In this document: positions 8,037 through 16,594 of the stretch, in pieces
Numbering within the stretch: the stretch's first letter is position 1
Layout: each line of letters begins with the position of its first letter
NCBI GenBank assembly: GCA_949373165.1
Contig: CASICO010000028.1
Span: forward strand, 1-64,000
From: an uncultured Flavobacteriales bacterium
Lineage (GTDB): Bacteria > Bacteroidota > Bacteroidia > Flavobacteriales_D > Sanyastnellaceae
Length of the DNA stretch: 64,000 nt
Direction: 5' to 3'
The notes under the pieces: generated by a model
What the model saw: only the letters and a program-made list of their open reading frames with translations
Database searches by the model: none
Told to the model about the DNA's origin: nothing
Program-made: the position numbers and the translations under genes

Positions 8037-10226
8037 TCAGCGCCAGCGGTCACCAATCCACTGCTTTTCAACCGTTCCGTCGGAATAGAGGCGAAAGATG
8101 ATTTGGTTTCTCGGTTGTTGCACGTCACGTCCCAAAAGGTCCATGGTTTTGACCAGAGTTCGCGGGCTTCCGTTGTGCATCGTGCCGATGGAAGAAATGT
8201 CTTCAACAGTGACGTTAAATTCAACCCGTTCTGACAGACAGGGCTCGAAGGATGACATCTTCCAGTTGTAGTAGAAATAGTAGTATGTGTATTGATTTTG
8301 TCCAGTGATGGTTGTGCTGAAGATGCTGGCCAGACCTCCGATGTCATAGGGGTAGTTTACGTCTGCGCCATTGTCGTCTCGCCATAGGAGTGGCTCCGGA
8401 TTGGCGGATCGGATTTGGTATTCCTCTCCAGCGGGAAGTTCCGCGTTCAGCACAAAGACATTCAGTCCAGTTGTGAGCTCTTGAGAGGCCGTCCAAATCA
8501 CATCGTCGTTGGCATTTACAATCTCGATTGTTTCGGTGCCTCCTCCTTCGGAATAGACGTCAACGGACTCCAGTAAGGCGTCTTGATGAACGTCGAAGCG
8601 CAACCAGTTCGCATTGTTGGTGTGGTGTTGCCCATTGGCGAAGTCGGGCGCTGCCTTTCCACCACTCAAATTGTATTCGCCATTGGAATTGGCGACCCAA
8701 ATGGATTGGTCATTCGAGGCCAATGGAAGGGTGTAGGAGGCCCCAATAGAAAGCGGCTCAAGATCGGTTTGAGACGCAAACCAATGTGTGCCGTCCCCTT
8801 CAGTGAAGGTGATGGGCTCGGTGGTTTGCACTGCAGATTGGGCGTCTGGGGCTTCGATCTCAAAGCAGGTGCCGTCATCGATGGTGGCCACTCCGGAGTA
8901 GTTGCAGGCATCGGAGTCGGTGCATCCGATGCAGAACAACGCCTCGCCTTCACACCCACCACATTCGTTAAAGCCGAGACACATGCCGTTGTCTTCCAAT
9001 GCGGTTGGATCAAAATTGCACGCTTGGGGATCTGTGCAGCCCAAGTCACTGAGTTCGTTGGAAAGACGCAGCAAAAACAGCCCCTCCTCGATGTGAGAGA
9101 CCGCGATGATGCCGGACGGGAAGTAGGGGTAGTTGGACCAAGTGCCATTGAATTGGGCAGCATCACTGGCGGGGTAGAGGTCGAAGTAACCCACCTCCTC
9201 GAGTTGTCCGCTGGCGATGCCGGTGGCATCCAATACCCGCAACCCCGCACGGTAGTTGGATTGATAAATCAAAGAACCCAGCACATACATGTTGTGGTCG
9301 ATGGCGCGGGATTCAGAGACAAACGTGCCGATAAGCTGAGGTGAATCGAGACTGGTCACGTCCCAAATGAAGGAGGTCGTGTTGGTTCCGAAGTCTTGTT
9401 CGTCTAGCTCATCGTTGCTAATGAAGTAGCGGTGGTCCTCGGTCAGCCAACCTTGGTGAGTGTAGCTCGAATTGGAGTAGCCCGTGGAACTGATGAGCGT
9501 GGCGTCTCCGGCATCGGTGACATCGACGATGGTCACGGTGTTTTCATTGCAGCAGAATGCGATTTCTTTTCCCGCATAGGCAGCATCGGGGCCGATGTAA
9601 GAGACCACTTGGGCGTCGTGGGTGTATCCGTCTCCTGCGAAACCACCAATCAAGACAGGATCGGTGGGGTTGTTGATGTCTACAATGTTCAATCCCCCGT
9701 CAAAAGAACCTGTCCCGACGCCATAAGCGCGGCCGGTACTTTCGTTGATCACCACGTTGTGCGCACTTCCCCATCCCGTGTAAAGGGCATCGGCAACAAT
9801 CGTTTGGGGCGGATTGGTGATGGACCCGAGTTGGGTCAAGTCGACCACCTGCATGCCATGTCCGGAGGCTTCAGAAACGACAAAAGCATGGTTGTCGTGA
9901 ACTTTAATGTCGCGCCACAGCGAGCTGGACGTTTCGGTGGGAAGGTTGGCCACCAAAACTGGATTCAGGGGGTCGGAAATGTCGACGAAAGCAGTGCCGT
10001 TGGTTCGCCCCTGCAAGACATACTCCGTTCCGTCACTGGGGTCGACCCACCCCCAAACGTCGTTCATCTCGCCTCCCCCCAATTCGTCAAGTCCCATGAA
10101 CCCCATGAGTTCGATGTTGTTGCAGGGGTATTCGCCGGCCATGCCATTCACACAAGGCGTTTGACCGAACGATGCGGAAAGGCTCAAAAGCGCAACGAAA
10201 GTGACGAAGTGTACTTTTTGGAACAT
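8037..10226 (-). CDS. Choice-of-anchor B family LVIVD-repeat surface protein
   Basis: A 729-residue secreted protein with a signal peptide ending ASFGQ. Residues about 30-390 match the choice-of-anchor B architecture (TIGR04312): repeated LVIVD-like blades such as GTAFVDISDPLNPVLVANL, GLNIVDINNPTDPVLIGG and VTIVDVTDAGDATLI, with YTHDAQ and HQGWLTEDHRYF landmarks. Cys-rich repeats follow (GCTDPQACNFDPTALEDNG, GCTDSDACNYSG), then a 150-residue beta-rich domain and a short C-terminal segment beginning KTMDLLGRDV that resembles a T9SS-associated tail. Such proteins are surface-anchored in marine Bacteroidota; their function is not established. The start is the ATG giving the signal peptide. The gene is divergent from the DUF4476 gene. 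Confidence 0.85.
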   Translation of the reverse strand: MFQKVHFVTFVALLSLSASFGQTPCVNGMAGEYPCNNIELMGFMGLDELGGGEMNDVWGWVDPSDGTEYVLQGRTNGTAFVDISDPLNPVLVANLPTETSSSLWRDIKVHDNHAFVVSEASGHGMQVVDLTQLGSITNPPQTIVADALYTGWGSAHNVVINESTGRAYGVGTGSFDGGLNIVDINNPTDPVLIGGFAGDGYTHDAQVVSYIGPDAAYAGKEIAFCCNENTVTIVDVTDAGDATLISSTGYSNSSYTHQGWLTEDHRYFISNDELDEQDFGTNTTSFIWDVTSLDSPQLIGTFVSESRAIDHNMYVLGSLIYQSNYRAGLRVLDATGIASGQLEEVGYFDLYPASDAAQFNGTWSNYPYFPSGIIAVSHIEEGLFLLRLSNELSDLGCTDPQACNFDPTALEDNGMCLGFNECGGCEGEALFCIGCTDSDACNYSGVATIDDGTCFEIEAPDAQSAVQTTEPITFTEGDGTHWFASQTDLEPLSIGASYTLPLASNDQSIWVANSNGEYNLSGGKAAPDFANGQHHTNNANWLRFDVHQDALLESVDVYSEGGGTETIEIVNANDDVIWTASQELTTGLNVFVLNAELPAGEEYQIRSANPEPLLWRDDNGADVNYPYDIGGLASIFSTTITGQNQYTYYYFYYNWKMSSFEPCLSERVEFNVTVEDISSIGTMHNGSPRTLVKTMDLLGRDVQQPRNQIIFRLYSDGTVEKQWIGDRWR

Positions 10227-10393
10227 GGGGCAAAACTACACGTGACCTCTCGCGAAAAAAACGACTTGGGGCTCGGGAGAGTGAACATCACACTTGGGTG
10301 TGCATCCTTTTATTTTCTTCTTCGAAAATTATTGGGAGTTGATGTCACATTTGCTGCATAGAACTTGTACTAATTCAGAACCTGCTGATTGAA

Positions 10394-11263
10394 ATGAAGA
10401 ACCTCTTACTTTTTGCATCCGTCATTTTGTTGACGAGCCATGCGTGCGCCCAGAATTCGGTGGTCCAGCTCACATCAGAGAACATGGCTTTTTTTACCAT
10501 CAGTGTGAACGGAATGAGGTTGGCTTCTGAAGCTTCAATCCACCAAGAAATCACGGGCTTACAAGAAGGCGGTGTCTACAATCTTTTCATCGATTACGTG
10601 GCACCTGAATATTCGGACATCCAAACCAAACTCGCCCTTTCTGCTTCAGGTGGACAGGGTTCGGGGATTTACAACTTCACCATTCCTTCTTTCTTCCAAG
10701 ATGGACTGCGCTTGGACGGCTACATGTCGACCTCAGGCGGAGGCATGTCCGGCATGGATCAAATTTCCATGAACGTCAATGTCGATCAGTTGGGCATGAA
10801 CGTGAACATGAACATGAGTGACGGCAACTTGAGCTTGGGCATCCAAGATCAGCCAGAGCAAACCGCTGCAGCCCCCGCTCCAGTGCCCGCTGCACCCCAG
10901 CAGCCCCCAGCACCCGCCGCCCCTGTTCAAGTGGTGTATGTGGAGGGTTACACGGGACGCATCGGGTGTGAACGTCCAGTTGGGGCGGATCGTTTTTCTG
11001 GAATGATGGGGACCATCAGTGATGCGGCATTCAGCGATGACAAGGTTCGCATTGCCAAGCAAATCATGAGGAGCAATTGCCTTGTGATTGAGCAGCTCGT
11101 CGAGATTCTGGAGGAAATCACCTTCGACGAAGGGCAGCTCGACTTGGCCAAATTCGCTTATGAGCACATTTATGATCTGGAGAACTACTATCAGGTCTAC
11201 GGTGTGTTTTCTTTCAGCAGTAGCGGAGAGGAGCTTGATGCGTATATCCAAGGACGCGAGTAA
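10394..11263 (+). CDS. DUF4476 exported protein with Pro/Ala-rich linker
   Basis: A 289-residue protein with a signal peptide ending ACAQ. Residues about 20-115 form a beta-rich domain. A Met/Asn-rich stretch (residues about 115-150) and a Pro/Ala/Gln linker (about 157-178, tandem PAAP/APAP units) follow. The C-terminal 90 residues are a DUF4476 domain: F-DDKVRIAKQIMRSNCL, FDEGQLDLAKFAYEHIYD, NYYQVYGVFSFSSS, ELDAYIQG. DUF4476 occurs in exported Bacteroidota proteins; its role is unknown. The linker suggests a periplasm-spanning or surface-displayed arrangement. Confidence 0.82.
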   Translation: MKNLLLFASVILLTSHACAQNSVVQLTSENMAFFTISVNGMRLASEASIHQEITGLQEGGVYNLFIDYVAPEYSDIQTKLALSASGGQGSGIYNFTIPSFFQDGLRLDGYMSTSGGGMSGMDQISMNVNVDQLGMNVNMNMSDGNLSLGIQDQPEQTAAAPAPVPAAPQQPPAPAAPVQVVYVEGYTGRIGCERPVGADRFSGMMGTISDAAFSDDKVRIAKQIMRSNCLVIEQLVEILEEITFDEGQLDLAKFAYEHIYDLENYYQVYGVFSFSSSGEELDAYIQGRE

Positions 11264-11329
11264 TTCGCCTTCACCCGCATGCAGGGCCAGAAGGCCAACC
11301 GTGCGGTTTCTTTTCAGCCGGCTCAGATT

Positions 11330-11797
11330 TCACCAAACGACAGTGATGTCGCGTTGAGATCCCACGTTGTGCAGCACCCAGGTTCCGGTCATGGGCAATC
11401 GGCCGTTGTCTTCATGTTGTTGGCGATCAAATTGGCAAATGGTGTATTCCTGTTGTGCGAGTGCAGCGTCATGCGCCCATTCTGTCTGAAGTTCTGTGGG
11501 AAGATGAGGGCAATGCTGATCTAGAAAGTGGCCGATGGCTCCGCGCCATTCCGAAGCGGCAATAAGAAAGCAGGTGTCTGCGAATTCCTTTGGCCTTGCT
11601 GACCCAAGAAAACCAGAGTAAAAATGGTTTCTCGGGGTGTTGACCTGAATTTCATTCAAGGCGCCAAACGCCAATTCTTGTCCGGGGGGATCAAGGTTGG
11701 ACAAACGGTCCCTGTTCGTCATTTGAAATGGAGCCGAGGTGCCTGCTCCTCCGCATGCAGAAAAAATCAAGCTGAAGAAAATGAGGGCTCGAATCAT
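11330..11797 (-). CDS. Small lipoprotein, unknown function
   Basis: A 155-residue protein from ATG 11797, where a short signal ends in SLIFSAC, a good lipobox with Cys near residue 15. The mature part has several conserved-looking hydrophilic stretches and three further Cys residues, but no motif I recognise. The frame extends upstream to 11893, but that extension has no signal sequence and overlaps the hchA remnant region, so the internal ATG is preferred. It is convergent with the DUF4476 gene, about 66 bp away. Confidence 0.65.
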   Translation of the reverse strand: MIRALIFFSLIFSACGGAGTSAPFQMTNRDRLSNLDPPGQELAFGALNEIQVNTPRNHFYSGFLGSARPKEFADTCFLIAASEWRGAIGHFLDQHCPHLPTELQTEWAHDAALAQQEYTICQFDRQQHEDNGRLPMTGTWVLHNVGSQRDITVVW

Positions 11798-11891
11798 GGG
11801 GCGAGTGATGGGACAATTTGCGAAATCAACGATGCAAAGTTGAATTTGACAACCGCCAAAATCCAATGGCATAGCGGGGTCTGAATTGACC

Positions 11892-12324
11892 AAAACCTTC
11901 GCTTATGCTGTTGTATTTGCGCCGGGTGACGACGGCGCGATGTTGGACATTCCCGAAGACGCAAAGTGTAGGAAGGGTCTTAAAGTGGGCTTACCTAAAG
12001 GGGGTTTCATCATCACACTTTGTCATGGATAGGGGGCTTTGTTGACCCTTGTTTCAGAAGGAGTGGGGACTTCATTGACAAAGGCTACCCTATGGCGGTA
12101 TTCCCGGGCTCGGTCGACAAATGACGCCCATGACGGCTGATTTTCCGGGGCATAGCCTCCCTGGATTGAGTGAGAGGCTCAAGAGCATGGGTGTCTATAT
12201 CGGCAATAACCAAGGTGGCGATGCGGTTCAAAGAGACGGAGATTTCCTCACGGGCGAGAGCCCGAAGGAATCCAATGAACTCTGGAAATTGGCGGTCAAA
12301 ATTTTGTTGGCAGAGTGGAATTGA
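11892..12324 (+). pseudogene. hchA: Decayed hchA (Hsp31; DJ-1/PfpI superfamily) remnant
   Basis: Three frames together read as the C-terminal two thirds of Hsp31. Frame one (from 11892) gives YAVVFAPGDDGAMLDIPED and, after a gap, GGFIITLCHG with the nucleophile-elbow Cys, then an in-frame TAG. Frame two (from about 12068) gives DFIDKGYPMAVFPGSVDK, then stop. Frame three (12121-12324) gives FPGHS, LSERLKSMGVYI and FLTGESPKESNELWKLA to the natural end. Hsp31 is a holding chaperone with glyoxalase III activity. The N-terminal third, including the family's metal-site residues, is missing, and at least two frameshifts plus a stop disrupt it. This is true decay rather than a single read error. Confidence 0.8.
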
Positions 12325-12360
12325 AGTGCCACACATGCGCAGTACTTGTATCTTTTAGGC

Positions 12361-13494
12361 ATGGATAATCTCACGCTCTCGATTGTGCCGTGGCTCAAAA
12401 ACACCATCTTGGGTGGGCTGCTTTTTTTTGGGTCGTGGGCATTTGCCCAAGCGCCGGTGATGGACATTGACTTGGTTGCAACGGAAGTGATCAGTCAAGG
12501 TCAAACAGGAACATGTTGGAGCTTCTGTACCACCAGTTTTTTGGAGTCTGAGGCTCATCGGGTAACGGGTGAGTTGCATGACTTCAGCGAAATGGCCAGT
12601 GTGCGAGTGATTTATTCGGAGAAGGTGGAGCGCTACGTGCGCCATCACGGCCACCATCAATTTGGTCCAGGTGGGTTGTCACATGACGTGACCCACGCGG
12701 CGGCGGTATTCGGAATTCTTCCTGCATCCGTTTATGATGGCGGGTCAACACTTGAAGGGCATGACCATGGCGCATTGGACAGAAGGCTGACATCCATGGC
12801 CAAGAAGTTGGTCAAAAAATCAAAGGGGATGGCACCTGCAGATTTTGCGGAAGTGGAGGCCACCCTTGACGCTGTTTTGGGCGCTTTGCCAAACACGTTT
12901 GATTACCGAGGTGTGAAATATTCTCCCGAGTCTTTCCGAGACGCGATGGGCATCGACCCCATGGAATATGCGTCGTTGTCTTCCTTCACCCACCATCCCT
13001 TTGGGCAATCTTTTGTTCTGGAAGTGCCAGACAACCATGCGCAAGGGGAATTCTTCAATGTGCCATTGGACGAGCTAGAAGATGCTGTCCACAGCGCTTT
13101 GGAAAGGGGGTTCACTGTGGCATGGGATGCGGATGTGAGCAATGCAGGTTTCTCCTTTAACGATGGCTGGGCCGTCATGCCTGAAGCAGCGGAGACCAAG
13201 GAAGAGTGGGGCTCGCTTGGCGCCATGCCGTTGGAGCCTTCGGTAGATCAAGCGATGCGGCAGGCAGCATTTGATTCTCAAGAAAACACCGACGACCATT
13301 TGATGCACATCATTGGCCGCGCCACGGATGCTAAGGGACGGCAATACTTCGTGATCAAAAACTCGTGGGGCCAGGGAAATGGTTTCGGGGGGAAGCAGTT
13401 TGTTTCGACAGCTTATTTCCGCCACCACACCATCGGAATCATGGTTCACGAAGATGGACTTCAGCCTGAAATTCGGCAGCAATGGGTGCGTTGA
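12361..13494 (+). CDS. Exported C1-family cysteine peptidase (bleomycin-hydrolase-like)
   Basis: A 377-residue papain-fold peptidase with a signal peptide ending AFAQ (start ATG 12361). The active-site segment is QGQTGTCWSFCTTSFLESE, with Cys52 as nucleophile. His316 lies in DDHLMHIIGR and Asn334 in VIKNSWGQG, which completes the triad, and the oxyanion Gln precedes the Cys. The arrangement and the insertion between Cys and His match the aminopeptidase C/bleomycin hydrolase branch of C1 found in Bacteroidota. Most relatives are cytoplasmic hexamers; this one carries an export signal, so it likely trims peptides in the periplasm or at the surface. No large propeptide is visible. Confidence 0.87.
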   Translation: MDNLTLSIVPWLKNTILGGLLFFGSWAFAQAPVMDIDLVATEVISQGQTGTCWSFCTTSFLESEAHRVTGELHDFSEMASVRVIYSEKVERYVRHHGHHQFGPGGLSHDVTHAAAVFGILPASVYDGGSTLEGHDHGALDRRLTSMAKKLVKKSKGMAPADFAEVEATLDAVLGALPNTFDYRGVKYSPESFRDAMGIDPMEYASLSSFTHHPFGQSFVLEVPDNHAQGEFFNVPLDELEDAVHSALERGFTVAWDADVSNAGFSFNDGWAVMPEAAETKEEWGSLGAMPLEPSVDQAMRQAAFDSQENTDDHLMHIIGRATDAKGRQYFVIKNSWGQGNGFGGKQFVSTAYFRHHTIGIMVHEDGLQPEIRQQWVR

Positions 13495-13498
13495 CTCG

Positions 13499-13520
13499 GG
13501 AAAGTCAAACCGGACTTTCC
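13499..13520. terminator. Hairpin between convergent genes, possible bidirectional terminator
   Basis: GGAAAGTC and GACTTTCC form a perfect 8-bp stem around AAACCG, 4 bp after the C1 peptidase stop. There is no T run on either side, so terminator function is uncertain. Confidence 0.4.
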
Positions 13521-13586
13521 ATGACCGCTTGGAGGGGGTTTCGGATTCTGTCGGCGGGCATTGAAAACCGAATGGACAGCTTGAGT

Positions 13587-14813
13587 TTAGACACCACTTA
13601 ATTTTCCAGCGACGAAGCCCGTGGACCAAGCGGCTTGGAAGTTGAATCCTCCTGTAATGCCATCGACATCGAGGACTTCACCGGCGAAGTAGAGCCCGGG
13701 TACAATACGGCTTTGCATGGTCTTGAAGTCGACGTCCCCCGTGGTCACGCCACCACAGGTCACAAACTCCTCCTTAAAGGTGGTTTTGCCTCGTACAGGA
13801 TAGACATCATTGAGCAGAGTGTTCACCAGTTTGTTGCGTCCTTTTTTTCCCAATTCTAGCCATGGGGATTCCGGATTGATTCCTGACTTTTCGAGCAGGT
13901 AAATCCAGAAGTTTTTGGGAAGATCAAAGGGGCAGGCGTTGGCCATCTTCTTTTGTCGGGCTTCTCTTAAGATGCGTTCGACTTCTGCGATCACTTCGGC
14001 TTCATGGGCATGTCCCACCCAATTGACTTGGATGGTGAAGCTGTATCCGCGCTGTTCCAATTCGCGTGCGCCCCAAGCCGACAACTTAAGAACCGCAGGA
14101 CCGCTCATGCCCCAATGGGTAATGAGCACAGGTCCTTGGTGGGTGAGCTTGGTGCCTTGAATCCGAACGATGGCATTTTTGACAACCAAGCCCATGCGCG
14201 CGGTGACGGTTTCGCCGGGCATGTTGAACGTAAAAAGTGAGGGGACAGGTTCGCTGATGTTGTGTCCCAATTCTCGCAGCCAATCGAACCCGGTTGCCTT
14301 GGGGCTTCCGCCCGTAGCGACAATCACGTGGTCGAAGCGTTCTCTGTGAAGATCAAAGCCAGGGCTGTCTTCTCCCAGGGGTGTGATGTCGGAGACTGGC
14401 GATTGCATGCGGATGTCGATCCCCGCATTTTGGGCCTCCCTCATGAGGCAGTCGATGATGGCTTGTGAGGTGTTGGCTGCAGGAAACATGCGGCCATCCT
14501 CTTCGGTTTTCAGCGGGACATTCCGGGAGGTGAACCAGTCTACGGTATGCTCGGCGTGAAAATGCGAGAAGGTCTTTTTGAGTGCTTTTCCACCACGAGG
14601 GTAGTTTTTCGCCAGCAAAGCAGGGGAAAAGCAGGCGTGGGTCACGTTGCATCGGCCGCCACCTGAGACCTTGACCTTGGACAGGAGTTTGTTGGATTTT
14701 TCGAAAAGGACAACGGTGTGCTCAGGATGGTGGGCGGAAACAGACAAGGCCGCAAAAAAGCCTGCCGCGCCACCACCAATGACGGCTGTTCTCTTTCCTG
14801 CAGTGCCTCCCAT
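13587..14813 (-). CDS. YhiN/HI0933-family FAD-dependent oxidoreductase
   Basis: A 408-residue flavoprotein. The N-terminal dinucleotide fold is VIGGGAAGFFAAL, followed by the family signature KVKVSGGGRCNVTH at about residues 46-59. The middle contains GRMFPAANTSQAIID, then VIVATGGSPKATG and the HWGMSGPAVLKLS stretch, and the C-terminus ends with AGEVLDVDGITGGFNFQAAW. These are hallmarks of the HI0933/YhiN (BaiN-like) family. Members bind FAD and reduce unsaturated substrates in some gut bacteria; the physiological substrate elsewhere is unknown. Length is normal. It stands alone, convergent with the C1 peptidase. Confidence 0.92.
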   Translation of the reverse strand: MGGTAGKRTAVIGGGAAGFFAALSVSAHHPEHTVVLFEKSNKLLSKVKVSGGGRCNVTHACFSPALLAKNYPRGGKALKKTFSHFHAEHTVDWFTSRNVPLKTEEDGRMFPAANTSQAIIDCLMREAQNAGIDIRMQSPVSDITPLGEDSPGFDLHRERFDHVIVATGGSPKATGFDWLRELGHNISEPVPSLFTFNMPGETVTARMGLVVKNAIVRIQGTKLTHQGPVLITHWGMSGPAVLKLSAWGARELEQRGYSFTIQVNWVGHAHEAEVIAEVERILREARQKKMANACPFDLPKNFWIYLLEKSGINPESPWLELGKKGRNKLVNTLLNDVYPVRGKTTFKEEFVTCGGVTTGDVDFKTMQSRIVPGLYFAGEVLDVDGITGGFNFQAAWSTGFVAGKLSGV

Positions 14814-14944
14814 TCGGCGAATGTACCTCGAACCCCCGTGGGTTTTTCGTCAGGAGAGGCCTTGGGGAAAGGGGCAATGAACCACGGTATACTGCGCTTC
14901 GCTGTTGATTCTCCATTTGAGAGTATCGGCTGGCCAATTCAAGC

Positions 14945-15088
14945 ATGCGCAGATTGAAGCTTCTTTTCATGTTCCCTTTGCTTGGGGTGGGGTGTGCCGA
15001 GCAGGAGGAATGTTTGGGTCCGAGGGCCAATGGTGGTCTTCGACGCTCAATGGCCTCGGCCTCGGGTACCGCCGATTGCTTCACTTAG
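14945..15088 (+). CDS. Possible 47-residue lipoprotein, doubtful
   Basis: This is the only candidate gene in the 447-bp gap 14814-15260. From ATG 14945 the frame reads MRRLKLLFMFPLLGVGC, a convincing lipoprotein signal with Cys at residue 17, then about 30 residues with little character (AEQEECLGPRANGG...) to a TAG. It may be a genuine small lipoprotein or the start of a gene truncated by decay. No homologous family is recognised, and the rest of the gap shows nothing I can support. Confidence 0.3.
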   Translation: MRRLKLLFMFPLLGVGCAEQEECLGPRANGGLRRSMASASGTADCFT

Positions 15089-15260
15089 ACTCGGTGGTGG
15101 TTCGGCAAAGTCACCTGTTGAACTTCGGCAGGTCGGTGCGCTGTTTGCGCGGCGATTGAGGAAGGTAGCGGTCTCCCATCGACGCGATTGGCCATCTGCA
15201 CGACCTCATGCATGCAAATTCTTGCGGCCCATAGCCGCTGTTTTCGACGGTGGCCTTTGC

Positions 15261-16436
15261 TTATTGAAAGACCCTTACATAGTCCACCGCCATGAACTGG
15301 GGAAAGGTGGTGGTGGCGTCGGGGTAGCCCGGCCATTGTCCACCAACGGCCACATTCAGGATAAAGAAGAAGGGGTTGTCGAAAGGATAAGGCTGGCTGC
15401 CCGTTACCCCTGAAGTCACCGAGTAAAAGGGCTGATCATCGATGAGCCAAGTGATGCCTTCTTCGCTCCAGTCGATGGAAAAAACGTGGAATTCGTCGGC
15501 AAAGGTTTGGTCCATGGGAAGGCTGGTGCCTTGGCCGATGTAGTTGTGCTGTGTCCAGTCCGCTCCGAAGTGAAGCGTGCCGTGAACCGTACTGGGCGAC
15601 GAACCAATGAGCTCCATGATGTCAATCTCGCCACAAGCGGGCCAGCCCGAAGTGGGGAAGTTTGCTCCCAACATCCAGATGGCGGGCCAAATGCCTTGGC
15701 CATAGGGGAGAATGGCCCGAACGTCGATGCGCCCATGTTCGAACTCCTGCAGCCCAATGCTTTTGAGGCGGGCGGAGGAATAATGAACGCCTTCCTGCTT
15801 GGCGACAATCAGCAAGTGGCCATCGGATACATAGGCGTTCTCACTGTTGGAGGTGTAGTTCTGTAGTTCGGCGTTGCCCCATCCGCTCGCTCCGAGATCA
15901 TACGTCCAGTTCTGAAGGTCAATGGCTTCGCCATCAAACTCATCAGACCACACCAAGGTTTTTCCGGGGTAGTTGTCGGATGAGACGTAACCGGCATTGT
16001 CCACGCCGATCAGGGTGTCGTCGTTTTTGATGGTGCCAATGGCCTCTTGGACACCTCCGGCCAAAAGTGCACCACTGGTTCCGGTGATGACCACCCGAAA
16101 TGTCTCGTCTTCTTCTGCAATCTCATCGATCACAATTTCCACTGTAATGGTGGCCGATGCTGTCCCGCAGGGAACGATCAAAGAATCTTGAACGGCAATA
16201 AAGTCGAGCCCCTCCTCGGCTGAGAGTGACCGGGTTTCGAAGTGGACTTTAATGTCTCGTGTGGTGGCTTGATTGAGAACCAAAGGGAATTCGAAGAACC
16301 GGTTCTCTTCGTTTTCAAGCCCATTGATGTCGATTGGGAATTGAATTTCAGGCACCACCACAGGCCCTTCTTCCGGCCGGCAACCCGCGCACAAAAGGAG
16401 CAGGGGTAAAATCAGGAAAAGCGCAGGATTGCTCAT
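15261..16436 (-). CDS. GH16 laminarinase-like lipoprotein with N-terminal Calx-beta domain
   Basis: A 391-residue lipoprotein (LLCAGC, Cys19). Residues about 35-140 form a Calx-beta domain (FEFPLVLNQATTRDIKVHF, IDEIAEEDETFRVVI, GTIKNDD). The rest is a GH16 domain: LVWSDEFDGEAIDLQNWTYD, then the catalytic motif GEIDIMELIG with Glu270 (nucleophile), Asp272 and Glu275 (acid/base), and the C-terminal AVDYVRVFQ. The Met insertion in the motif (ExDxxE) marks the beta-bulge type seen in laminarinases, which cleave beta-1,3-glucans. As a lipoprotein it probably acts at the cell surface beside SusCD. It is divergent from the GH5 gene across a shared 158-bp promoter region. Confidence 0.92.
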   Translation of the reverse strand: MSNPALFLILPLLLLCAGCRPEEGPVVVPEIQFPIDINGLENEENRFFEFPLVLNQATTRDIKVHFETRSLSAEEGLDFIAVQDSLIVPCGTASATITVEIVIDEIAEEDETFRVVITGTSGALLAGGVQEAIGTIKNDDTLIGVDNAGYVSSDNYPGKTLVWSDEFDGEAIDLQNWTYDLGASGWGNAELQNYTSNSENAYVSDGHLLIVAKQEGVHYSSARLKSIGLQEFEHGRIDVRAILPYGQGIWPAIWMLGANFPTSGWPACGEIDIMELIGSSPSTVHGTLHFGADWTQHNYIGQGTSLPMDQTFADEFHVFSIDWSEEGITWLIDDQPFYSVTSGVTGSQPYPFDNPFFFILNVAVGGQWPGYPDATTTFPQFMAVDYVRVFQ

Positions 16437-16547
16437 GGTTCTGTCTAGAGGGCGCGGTGAAGATAAAATGGAAAAAGCGTCTCACAGGCTGATGCACAAG
16501 GCTTTGTTCCCGCAAATGGCAGCTTCGGGCATTGGAGTTCAACCTAA

Positions 16548-16564
16548 GGTGTACAAAACACACC
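16548..16564. promoter_or_regulatory. Inverted repeat with GGTGTACA half-site between GH16 and GH5 genes
   Basis: GGTGT and ACACC flank ACAAAAC. The left side, GGTGTACA, is identical to the left half of the palindrome in front of susC (26164-26171). It lies 31 bp before the GH5 start and about 112 bp before the divergent GH16 start, so it could serve both genes. Confidence 0.4.
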
Positions 16565-16594
16565 AATGGACGTGTCATGTGCTATTTTCAACAC

